Shown here: in pieces, positions 12,860 through 27,083 of the stretch
Numbering within the stretch: position 1 is the first letter of the stretch
How the letters are laid out: each line of letters begins with the position of its first letter
The notes under the pieces: model-generated
Database searches by the model: none
Told to the model about the DNA's origin: nothing
Seen by the model: the letters and a program-made list of their open reading frames with translations, nothing else
Position numbers and translations under genes: made by a program
Source of the DNA: Tetraselmis striata
Lineage: Eukaryota > Chlorophyta > Chlorodendrophyceae > Chlorodendrales > Chlorodendraceae
DNA length: 64,000 bases
Direction: 5' to 3'
NCBI GenBank assembly: GCA_006384855.1
Contig: VCJN01002979.1
Span: 1 to 64,000 of the forward strand

Positions 12860-13063
12860 AGACAATATAGTCGGGTGCCTTCCAACAACTGAAGGCGCCC
12901 CCGGTCCGCGGCCGCCCTTTATACTCGGTTAAAGGGCGCCGCCGGACCGGCGCCGGCCGGTACTGGTGTACCGGGCCGGCAGGGTCTTCACTTAATAGCC
13001 CTGACTGCGCTGCGAAAACCAGGGTTTCCTAGGTCGTTCCTCCCAAGGAAACCCTACAGTTTT
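12860..13063 (-). repeat. LTR, 5' copy
   Basis: Partner of 9914-10114. In element sense it lies just ahead of the gag-like gene and contains a TATA box, consistent with a U3 promoter. Confidence 0.75.
12916..12923 (-). promoter_or_regulatory. TATA box in the LTR
   Basis: Reads GTATAAAG on the minus strand, within the 5' LTR and about 150 bases upstream of the likely gag start. The same motif is in the other LTR near 9970. Confidence 0.5.
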
Positions 13064-13405
13064 AGGCAGCGATTCGGTGAGGGAAAGCTCTGAGTAGAAG
13101 ACGCTCTGTTGTAGTCAAAGAGCAAAGTGATGCCGACGCATTCTGCAAGACTAATTCGACGCCAGTGACAAAATTGTAGGTCATTAGGTGACAGTGACAA
13201 AATTGTAGGTCAATATTGTAGGTCATCCTCTCGCAAAGGCTGCTGGGTCCTAAAGGCCATGGATCGAGACGGCGCATCATTCTTACGCTGTCGCGCGGCC
13301 ACTCAAATTCCAGCACCGCCGCAGCGCAGCAAGCCGAACCCGCCCGCCTGCAACAAGCGCGGCCTGCGCTTACCCCATCACACGGTGTCTCCAAGCGGCA
13401 GCATC
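13064..13405. other. Intergenic between the LTR element and the zinc-finger-like gene
   Basis: Contains a short tandem duplication (GTGACAAAATTGTAGGTCA twice, about 13167-13215). The open frame upstream of 13406 from 13259 could be 5' coding sequence if the earlier ATG is used. Confidence 0.4.
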
Positions 13406-15738
13406 ATGGAGCGTGGCCAGCTGGCGGAGAAGCTGAAGGAGGTACAGGCGGTGCTGGACGCGGGCCTCATCGACGCGGAGCTCGCTCAGGTCGGCCAGCC
13501 GGCCCGGGCTGGCGAAGCGCCCCCCTCCCCCTCCAGTTGCAGGGGCATCCAGAATACCTCGCACTTCCATGCCCTGAGCACCCGTGCGGTCCTCCGTCTC
13601 CGTGTTCCGTGATACCGACTCAGTGCGACTTTTTCTTTCATTGTCGCTTATAAATTTCGTTCGCTGTCGCCTTTCGGTCGGCAGGAGGCCAAGAGGGACA
13701 TCCTGAAGCAGTTCACAGCGCAGCCGGCGCCCGCCCCCGTCAGCTCAGCAGCGGTTGCATCGGCCCCCGCCACCGTGGCCGGCTCTCAACCCCCTTTGCC
13801 GGCGGCGGGGCACCCCCTGCTGCTGCCTCCCTCGGCAGTGTGGCAGGTCTGTCCGCGCCCCTTGGGGCCGCCGCCCGGCGCGGCGCCCCCGCCCGCAGCC
13901 CTTGCTTCTCGCCGCCTGCGGCCGGTACTACCCAAGCCTGCGGCGGAGGATTCCGCCGCCACGGCCACGCCACCGCCGCCGGGTTCGGACGCCGGTGCCT
14001 CCCTGGGGAAACGTCGCCGGCAGCAGGACTGCCCAAGCGGGGAGGGGGCGCCTGATGGGGAGGTACGAGAGCGCTCGGGGGTTGGGTGCTGTGGCGTTTT
14101 TTTATCGACGCGTGCGCAGTCCATGCCCGCCGTCTTGCGGGGGGAGGGGTGCATTGGGCGTGCGTTTATGTTGAGTCAGATTCAAATCGTGCCGGGACAA
14201 GGCGGGTCAGAGGGGGCATCCTGTGTCACCATATGCTGGCTTCTTGGGAGGGCGAGAAGGGGGGGGGGGGGGCGATGCATTATCTTTGACAAAGCTCCGC
14301 CATCCCCGGCCTGAATCGCTGAATTCCTACTAGAAGTATTCCGCTTCAAGACAGGGCAATTTCAGCCTAAGGTGAACCCATGCCTGGTCCCCACAGAGTC
14401 TTGCCTATAACCCCCCCCTCCTCCCCTCTTGCCCCTGTTTCCCTCTTCCGCCTGGGGTACCTTGTGACTTGGACAGGGGAGTGGGAGGGGCGGCTGCAGG
14501 GCGGGTGTTGCCGGCGGCGGTGGCGGTGGCGGTGGCGGGTGCTGGCGTGGGCATGGACGCGGGCGTGCAAAAGGCGACGAGGGGTGGGCGCGGCTGGGGC
14601 CGGTGGCAAGCCGCGAGGAGGGCGAGGCCCTGATCGCGTCCACGGGGCTGCACTACACCTGGTGCGGCAGCGCGCGCGAGCACGGCTTCACCAAGGCGTG
14701 CCAGTCGCACCGCAACTGCGGCCACAAGATCCGCGTGAGCTTCCGCGGGGGCAGCTGGGTGGTGGACATGCGCGGGCGGCACAGCGAGGCCGCGTGCCAG
14801 CCGGTGGTGCGCGGCATCCCGGAGGCCCTGCTGGCGCGCATCGACGAGCAGCTCAAGGCTCACGTGCCGCCGCGCGAAATCTTTGCCTCCATTGACAAGA
14901 GGTGGGAAGCCGCCTGGTGACAAGAGGAGTCCTCGCATGGCGGCCCACACTCCCACCCCTGGTTTCTTGACTTGCCGCTTGAGTCCGTGCTGGCGCTGTG
15001 GAGGCCAGCACAACCACAACCAATGAAGGGAGCGCTCCTGCGTAAAGGGGGGGGGGGGGGGGATGGGGGGGCACGTGGTTGGAAAGTTTAGAGATAGCAA
15101 ACATGTTAAGGGCCCAAACGGGGGGGGGGGGGGGGGGGGGGGTGTCATTGTTCCTCCTTGGATTGGGTCATTGCATGCAGCCCACAGATTTACTCGCGTG
15201 AGAAATTCCGCACCATCACCAGAGAGTGAAAACGCCTCAAACCACATTTTGCGCTGGGATTGGAGGACGGATTACGTAGCCTGCTCACCGTGCGATTGGT
15301 GGGCCTCATGCCCCCCTCTAGCTAGTCAATACGGGCACATGATGTGGTTGCTTTCCAGCCGCATGGAATGCTAGTGGCATTGCACGCCTTCATGTGATGT
15401 AGCGCTCTTTGATTTCGGTTGGATGTGTGATCGTGTTGGGAAAGGCAGTGACCCCTGGGTCCTGTTGGTCATGCAGATATGTCACACTTAAGCAGATCAA
15501 GAACCGCCGCCGGGTGCTCATCCGCGCATCGGTGATATCAGAGTCAGCAAGCGCAATGAGCACGCGGCAGCGCGCGGAGAACGCCACGTGTGGGGAGTCG
15601 GCGGCGGCCAGCACGCCGTGCACCAGCCCGGTCCCGCCAATGGGCAACGGGGAAGGGGCCACGCCCTCCAGCACTCCTGATGGATGCGGTGCTGAGGCGC
15701 CCGCGGCGGATGTGCACGGCATTGAGGAGAGCGCCTGA
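13406..15738 (+). CDS. Zinc-finger-like DNA-binding protein with SHOCT-like N-terminus, 4 exons
   Basis: Exons 13406-13489, 13685-14062, 14477-14901 and 15477-15738 join in phase to 382 residues. The start is the Met of MERGQLAEKL; an in-frame ATG at 13259 is an alternative. Exon 1-2 gives a short amphipathic helix pair (LKEVQAVLDAGLIDAEL, then EAKRDIL) like the SHOCT domain. A Pro/Ala-rich linker follows, with a basic KRRRQQ patch. Exon 3 has a Gly-rich stretch and then a compact Cys/His domain (HYTWCG, KACQSHRNCGHK, MRGRHSEAAC) that recalls the WRKY-GCM1/FLYWCH/FAR1 group found in transposase-derived factors, followed by IPEALLARIDEQL and, across the last splice, DKRYVTLKQIKNRRRVL. The exon 3 acceptor is the least certain. 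Family placement is by eye only. The introns carry long poly(G) tracts in the sense strand. Confidence 0.65.
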
Positions 15739-17255
15739 GCCCTACGCACATGCCTGTACGCCTGCCCCGACCCTGGGGTGACCCAGCCTACCCATGCAGA
15801 CATGTCGGCTTACATTGGCCAGCTGTACAGTGAAATGCCCTGCCTCCATATATTGGAGGAAGGCATGGCATACAACTTGATATTTTAGTCTGAAAAGTTG
15901 GACAAGACGAAGACAACTGTTGGACCTCGCCTCGAGCTCGGGGCCAAGCTTTCGACTTATTTGACGCTGATGATGGAGTCGATCACAGAAGCGACGCCGT
16001 CAACCCAACAGCGTGGAGCTGCACCCGGACATTTCCAATCATGAAGAGCGTGAAGAAGGGGGACGACGACCTCGCGTGTTTGGCCTTGCCTCACCTTACA
16101 TGGTCATATCCACGGAAGCTTGTGAGGGACGCGAGCAAAGGCTGTCACTTGGTCGATGAGCGGCAGCCAGGTGAGTCTCCAATACATTTGAAATTTGTCA
16201 CAACATTGTTCATGATCGAGTCTTTGATGCTAACTAGGCGAGCTGCCTTTCGGCCCGGCTGCACGAACCCGCATAAGGTCCACTAATGAAAGCGTGTTGC
16301 GTGCAGCTCTCGGAAGGCATGGTCTCCCAGCACACTACTAATGCTCATGTCACCCCCAACAGTACGTCGAAAACCCGGCATACAGCGTGCCAACAAGGGC
16401 GTCGACAACACCCGTACATTGACCAGCAAGAACAATGTTGATACGGATTTTGATTGTACAACAAGGTGACATCTCACATACTGATGATCACGCCGCCAAG
16501 CCCCAAGTGCATGTATATCTGCAAGTGACAAATCCATAAATTTGTTACAACTTTATTCCTGCCAGCCTCCCAACTACGCAGGCCAGCTGTCTTACGTCAA
16601 CTTAGCTGTCTTGCATGAACCCGCATAGGATCGGGCGTGGCGCGTAGCATGTAGCCCTCTCAAGCCCATTACATGCATACTAAGATCGCACATCGCGGAT
16701 AAGCATGCTACTGCATATCATGTGACACAATAAGATACCGCGCTTCCTGGTCCTGAGCAATATCATGTGATCCGCGCCTACCGCTGCAGAGTCGCCATGC
16801 GGGGTACGAATGCGCCAATGGTCACAATGGCTAGGCCAGACCTGCAATGGTCCGCGGAAGAGTGGAAGTGCCTAGGTCACATGAAAGGCATACCTTCCCC
16901 TGGCACTCACTGGCCTACGCGGTATCAAGAACACTGCCAAATAGAACCCGCGGTACCTACGACAGTCGAATCCAAGCGAAACTGTAGCGAGCGGGTCTAT
17001 GGTCAACGTTTTTTGTTGGTTGCATGCTCGCCCACCTCGCGGCTTAACATGAGGGTTCCTGTAAACGCATAACTGTCGTTGGCAATGGGCCATCCTGAGA
17101 GCCCCGAGGCGGATGGCAATCGACATGTCTACAAAGCATGTCATTCGGAGAGGGATCGTGGCCACAGTGGCCGCACCATGGATGATTACAACCGGGGCAA
17201 AGCGGGTGGGGGCTGCCTGGTTGCAGGAGCGCCCTCGGCCAGGGGACGCGCTTGT
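15739..17255. other. Intergenic, with a diverged SINE body
   Basis: No exon model could be supported. About 16785-16880 resembles the body of the SINEs at 9161 and 18333 (shared blocks such as CGAATG..GCCAATGGT and GGCTA.GCCA.ACCT), at clearly lower identity, so it looks like an old copy. The rest shows nothing recognisable. Confidence 0.45.
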
Positions 17256-18062
17256 TCACCCCTCCTCCCGCTCCAGGCGCGCCAGGTCGTAGATCTGCCG
17301 CATGTTGCCCGAGTTGACGAGCCACTCCTTGAAGTGCGCCTGGATGACGGCCTGCAGCTCCTTCTTGCGCTGCTCTTCCAGCACCGCCTGCCCCCCCGGG
17401 TGCCGACTCAGTACTAAGAAGAATACCACGAACAATAAGCGCCTGCCCGCTTTGCCAAAGATCGAATCTGGAAAAAGCTATAGCGAATGGTCCCATAGCT
17501 GGCATGTAAGCCCAATCCCAGCCTCACTAGGGTCTGTATGGGTGTGTCGGAACCCTTTGCAAGAACCCACAATATGTAAGCCTAAACCGGGTTGCATGCA
17601 ATCAATGCGAGCGAGTGGTACGGCTCCGCAGCAGTCTTTGTTTATATTAGCCCTAGATATTCGGACAGCTAACGCAGGTTTTTTGCCGTTTTGCAGCGTT
17701 GTAAATGTTGATGGTGGTAAAGTGAGATAAACCATCGAGCAAGAGGGGGAGGGGGGGGGGGGGGGGGGGGGGGCAAGGTTGTAGACGCTCCGCCCACTCA
17801 CCGACTTCACCGCCTGGCGCAGGTCCGCCACCCCCTGCACCTTGGTGCTCAGGGCCTGCTCGTACGCAGGCGGCAGCGGGAAGGGGCCGGGCGCCTGCGC
17901 GCTGGTGGGTGCCTTCGGGGGGCTGCCGGGCGCGCCGGTGCCGCCGCCGCCGAGGTGCCCGGGGGCGCCCTTGAAGGGGATCACAAAGGGGAGAAGCTTG
18001 TTGGGCGGGAGCAGGGTCCAGGAGGAGCGCCCGATCATCATGCCGTCGGTGTTGCCAAACAT
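17256..18062 (-). CDS. Unknown protein, 2 exons
   Basis: Exons 17802-18062 and 17256-17387 join in phase 0 to 130 residues. The first begins MFGNTDGMMIGRSSW, continues with a Pro/Gly-rich middle, and ends in a predicted helix (LSTKVQGVADLRQAVKS). The second is one charged helix (AVLEEQRKKELQAVI, then FKEWLVNSGNMRQIYDLARL). The second exon vaguely recalls small helical adaptor proteins such as ENY2, but the match is too weak to name it. Earlier exons upstream of the chosen Met cannot be excluded, since the frame stays open there. A 23-base poly(C) tract in the sense strand lies 28 bases past the 5' splice site. Confidence 0.55.
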
Positions 18063-18332
18063 GGTGTGCGCCGCCGCTGCGCCAAGCGTGAAGGGGTGTT
18101 GGGTCAGAACGACGGCGCGTTCGTTGCATGTTGTACAATGAAATACGGTTCGCGGGGCCAAAAAATATGAATTGTTTCCCCCCTTCGCGTCGGAATATTT
18201 GTGTTGTATTCGAGTTATTTACATGGCTGCAAAAGGCGATCAGGAACCACCCGAATAGGAAATAGATAACGTCCACATTCGAGATATTTTCTCCGCCCCC
18301 GTGACAGGACTGGCAACAGTACTCGAGTTGTA

Positions 18333-18563
18333 AAAATTAAAGTAAAGTTCGCCCCGGGACATCGGCCGAAGTCGCCCCAGAACTTGAGCTCTTGCGCCAA
18401 CTGCAACTGTCGTAGGTCTGGCATAGCCCGTAGACCATTGCCTCATTCGAACCCCGAAGGGCTAATGCATCAACCGGGAAACCCAGGACACGCCGGGACG
18501 ATGTTGCCGAAAATACATCGGCCACCAATCGAACCCGGACCTCTCGCGTACGAGACGACCGAT
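18333..18563 (-). mobile_element. tRNA-related SINE, copy 2, with target-site duplication
   Basis: A 231-bp insert flanked by an exact 19-bp duplication, CAACAGTACTCGAGTTGTA, at 18314-18332 and 18564-18582. Read on the minus strand, the head has what looks like an anticodon stem-loop (CTCGTACGCGAG) and a B-box (GGTTCGATTGG). The body matches copy 1 at 9161-9380. A second GGTTCGAAT in the body is shared by both. The long perfect duplication suggests a fairly recent insertion. Confidence 0.88.
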
Positions 18564-18744
18564 CAACAGTACTCGAGTTGTATTCCGAGTTATTCCACGA
18601 ATTGAATAGCTACCCCGGGTACTGTACCAGGTAGATGATGACGGACATGTATTGCATGGTTACCCTGAATAGGGTATCTGTACCTATAGTTGGCAACCAA
18701 TTTAAAACGGGGGTGCCTGGTCGTGGTTATTGAATTTGCCACGA

Positions 18745-19041
18745 TTCTACCTACTACAAAAAGTAGCACTAGAAAATCAACACAGCAAGCCGCCTTGAAG
18801 CGGCACGCGTCCCGCATGCATTTGCCACCGTTCCACAGCGTAGCCTAGTAGTAAAATCACTTTTTTTGGACTCGTCATAGCAAGTACCCTGTACCGGTAC
18901 CGGTACCAGTCTTATAGCAGTAGGTGGATTTGTTACTGCCCTTTTTGTAATTCAAACCAGTCTCATGCGGGATGCGGGCCGCTTTTAGGCGGCTTGATGT
19001 GTTGATTTTCTAGTACAACTTTTAGCAGGAGGTGGATTTGT
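18745..19041. repeat. Inverted-repeat element (MITE-like), arms of about 75 bp
   Basis: The arm at 18745-18820 is the reverse complement, with scattered changes, of 18963-19041 (shared core CTAGAAAATCAACACA.CAAGCCGCC). The centre holds CGGTAC repeats and the outer arm of a second inverted repeat. This looks like a folded-back non-autonomous DNA transposon. Confidence 0.6.
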
Positions 19042-20032
19042 TACTGCACACCAGTCCCTACTTTACGGTACTCGCTAATAGTAAAGCATCATTGAAATGG
19101 AGTACGACAGAATAGAGCAACATCCAAGACAGCAGTAGAATAGAACGAGTAATCGTTCCAACGGTAGTCTGAGAGTTTAGTGCATTGGTCAAATAAAAAT
19201 TGAGCGAAAAAGCGGAAATTACGTCTTTGGCTCCCCCAAATTGGATTTCCTACACTGTTCCGGCCGAACGATGCCCGGCGGTAGAGCTGACAAAACGCCA
19301 GGAGGTCACCGGTATCACCGGTGCAGTAAATAATTTCGATTTATTCTACCTTATACAGTTTATTTAATTTCCGTAAAGTATTCGCTACAAGTACCCGTAG
19401 CACCCATCCATTTCAAAAACAGTGATATCAAGTATGTACGACGGGTGCCGACGCACTTTGAAGAACGCATTTTTAGCACGTGATGCCATATCCTTTCTGG
19501 CTCAGATTTAGACGAAATAATCACTGATATATTACGAATTTAATAACGCTGCGTCGGCACCCCTATTTCTACTTAAAATTCGCGTAAGCTCTGTCTAGTG
19601 ATGCATTAAACCGCCTGAAATAAGCCTGATTACTCGAGTACTGGTGCTACGAGGACGATTGGTACAGGTACGAGTGTTCTTGTTTGACGAGTAATCTTTT
19701 TGGCTACAGGGAGAGCGTCAAGAGAATGCACGGAAAGTACACAGAAAGGAAAAAGCCTGCATTTAAGCATAACCCTCTTAGCGCCGGGCCGCGGGGCCTG
19801 GCGATGTGGCAGGTAATTGTCGGCCGGCCGGCCTAAAAGATCTTCCGCCGAAGCCGAAGGGACGGCTTCCGGCGTGCCGTGTTTGACAAGTAGTATGGGG
19901 AGACAGGTACGACGAGCATGCTGCTGATGATTAGTATATTGCTGCTGCTGCTGTTGCTGATTAGTGTATACTGATACTGGTATGAATTACAAAAAGGGCA
20001 GCAACAAATCCACCTATACTGCTAAAACTAGT
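18904..20032. mobile_element. Non-autonomous DNA transposon-like element with 55-bp inverted ends
   Basis: The arm at 18904-18961 and the arm at 19976-20032 are reverse complements with few differences (core CCCTTTTTGTAATTCA and GGTGGATTTGTT.CTGCC). The 1.1 kb between shows no coding sequence. A fragment at 19705-19728 (GACGCTCTCCCTGTA on the other strand) recurs at 26638-26661, so the family has other copies or relics. Confidence 0.55.
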
Positions 20033-20203
20033 AATAAAAGATCAACACTGCAATTTGGCATGGATACCGGCACTGGTGTGAATCCGGCACTGGTACGGAT
20101 TGCTCCCATGTGACTGGTGCTCGCACCAGGATCACCGAGTGTCCAATAGCGGGTACAAAATACGAGGCTGAAAATTGCAAATAATGAACGTTAACCATGC
20201 TGA

Positions 20204-20788
20204 ATGAGCAACACACATTCAGACATTGAAGTGTCTTTATTGCTTTCCGAAATCTTTTCACAATACAACAGTACCTGTCAGTTGTCTTTCAAGGAAAAAC
20301 AAATTATCAAGACACTTTCTATCCTCTTCTTTGCTATTCTATTTGCTCCACTTGCATCCTCTGAGGTGAGTTTCCTCTTCGCGTGGGGGGGGGGGGGGGG
20401 GGATAGATAACGTTAATTTTCCGCGGACCGTTTGTGTTTGTACCGTAGTTCAGGTATAACATCGCATAAGGCGTCAATAAAGTACGTGGGGATTGTAACG
20501 TAATGAAAGCAGGCACCGGCTTCTGACCAAAGCAACGTCATCGCCAATCCACCGAATGCTGGAAATCGGCAGGGTTGCGTGCTTCAGAACATGCGAGTCT
20601 CCGAGAAGTATCCGAATCTCACGAGAAGGTCAGCAGGAAAGTCATTGGCGACTTATGCTATCACACTGCGCATCGCCGTCACACGTTGGATGCAACACAA
20701 CCACCACGGATTTGGGCCGGGTCGAGCCATTGGTGAATCTCGATGGATGCGAAACATGTCTACTACGACACTGAAAGGGGTGTTTTAA
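20204..20788 (+). CDS. Small unknown protein with one membrane segment, 2 exons
   Basis: Exon 1 20204-20365 and exon 2 20513-20788 join in phase 0 (GAG|GTGAGT donor, GCAG acceptor) to give 145 residues. Residues 1-54 contain one hydrophobic helix (TLSILFFAILFAPLA). Residues 55-145 are soluble, with many Arg and Asn, and end TTTLKGVF. Exon 1 is much more AT-rich than other genes here, which could reflect a different origin. The intron carries a poly(G) tract of about 18. I do not recognise the family. It ends 54 bases from the end of TBCCD1 on the other strand. Confidence 0.5.
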
Positions 20789-20842
20789 TGGGTGCACAAA
20801 AATACGTCCCATTCCCAAACAAGACCACGTGCGAAGGACGGG

Positions 20843-26098
<5,256 letters not shown>

Positions 26099-27083
26099 TA
26101 CGGCTGCGTGGGCGCGCTGGCCGCAGCTGCTGCCCCACCCCGGTGGGCGGGCGGGCTGGGCGTTCAAGTCGCTCCGGACCGCTCGGCCTTTTCCTGTTTA
26201 AAACTCTTCGCTTCCCATATGGCCGCCGTATCTTCGACTGTCTCGCGATCTCAAGCACAGCAGCGGCTGGTCAAGTCGCGGCAGGTGCACAGGACGCCTG
26301 TGTAACAGGAACTCGACAAGGACACCGCCAAGCGGGAGGAAGAACCCTTTTCTGGCGGGATACTGTCAAGTTTCGAGCGGCCACGACGACATATGGCGTG
26401 CAGGTTGCTGGCCGGGGATCTTGGCCAGGGCTGGCGCCGGCAGCAAGCGCGGGAACGCGCGGCGGCCGCAGTCGTCGCCTCGTCGAGTCAGCACCCGGGT
26501 CGCCGTCATCATCGGCAAGCCCGCTGACGCCGAACGGCGCTGCTTAAAACAATCTATTAGTCGCTAATAAAATGTACATCTCAGGAGATAATATACTACC
26601 GTACCTGTACCATAAAGGAAGGATTATACTGTACGGACGCTCTCCCTGTAACCAAAAAGTTCATTATACTGTACGAAGGTCTAGAGCGAAAAGACCTAGA
26701 GGGATGATGGTCGACGCCGAGCATGATGTAGGTGGCGCGGCGCGCGCGCGCGCACCCCGCCGCCGCCGCCCGCGCCCACGTTCACCCGCCGCCCCACACG
26801 TGCCATCGCAGCGCAATCGTCATCCCTCCCGCCAGCACCTGATCAATAGCCTCTAGTTTCGTCGGCGCGAAACCAATCGTGACGACGTGCGTGTATTGGG
26901 CTGTATAAGTAGGCTCCCACCGCTGGCCGCCTCGCCTGGCCAGTACATGGACGTGAGCTGAGTGTCGACCCTCTCACTCTGCCAACACATCTTCTATCCC
27001 TCGCACGACTTGCGCACTGTTGAGCGGGCCTCGGCGCCGCCTACCACTCCAGCCGACAGGGCTACCAAGGAGACACGAACTGG
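26099..27083. other. Shared upstream region of TBCCD1 (-) and the aminotransferase gene (+)
   Basis: About 985 bases between divergent start codons. It contains a (GC)n run near 26740 and a relic of the inverted-repeat family at 26638-26661. No extra exon was found. Confidence 0.5.
26904..26909 (+). promoter_or_regulatory. TATA-like element upstream of the aminotransferase gene
   Basis: TATAAG within CTGTATAAGTAGG, 175 bases before the ATG at 27084, in the right orientation. It is the only such match near the start, but it is short and could be chance. Confidence 0.3.

Larger units (their letters stand above)
9914..13063 (-). mobile_element. LTR retrotransposon with gag only (non-autonomous type)
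   Basis: Two direct repeats of about 200 bp (9914-10114 and 12860-13063) bound about 2.75 kb. In element sense (minus) the 5' LTR carries a TATA box. A gag-like gene follows (about 11720-12865, likely Met near 12769), with a hydrophobic N-terminal segment, coiled and charged regions, and a C-terminal CCHC zinc knuckle (CYRCQRKGHFSRDC). No protease, integrase or reverse transcriptase is seen, so it resembles terminal-repeat elements that carry only gag. The gag frame looks whole. The LTRs differ at only about five positions, which suggests a recent insertion. A clear target duplication was not found, and copia or gypsy ancestry cannot be told. Confidence 0.75.

Noticed and set aside
14380-15247. 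Long open frames on both strands around 14.4-15.2 kb
   Set aside because: They are shadows of the zinc-finger-like exon or are translated G/C homopolymers giving polyproline or polyglycine.
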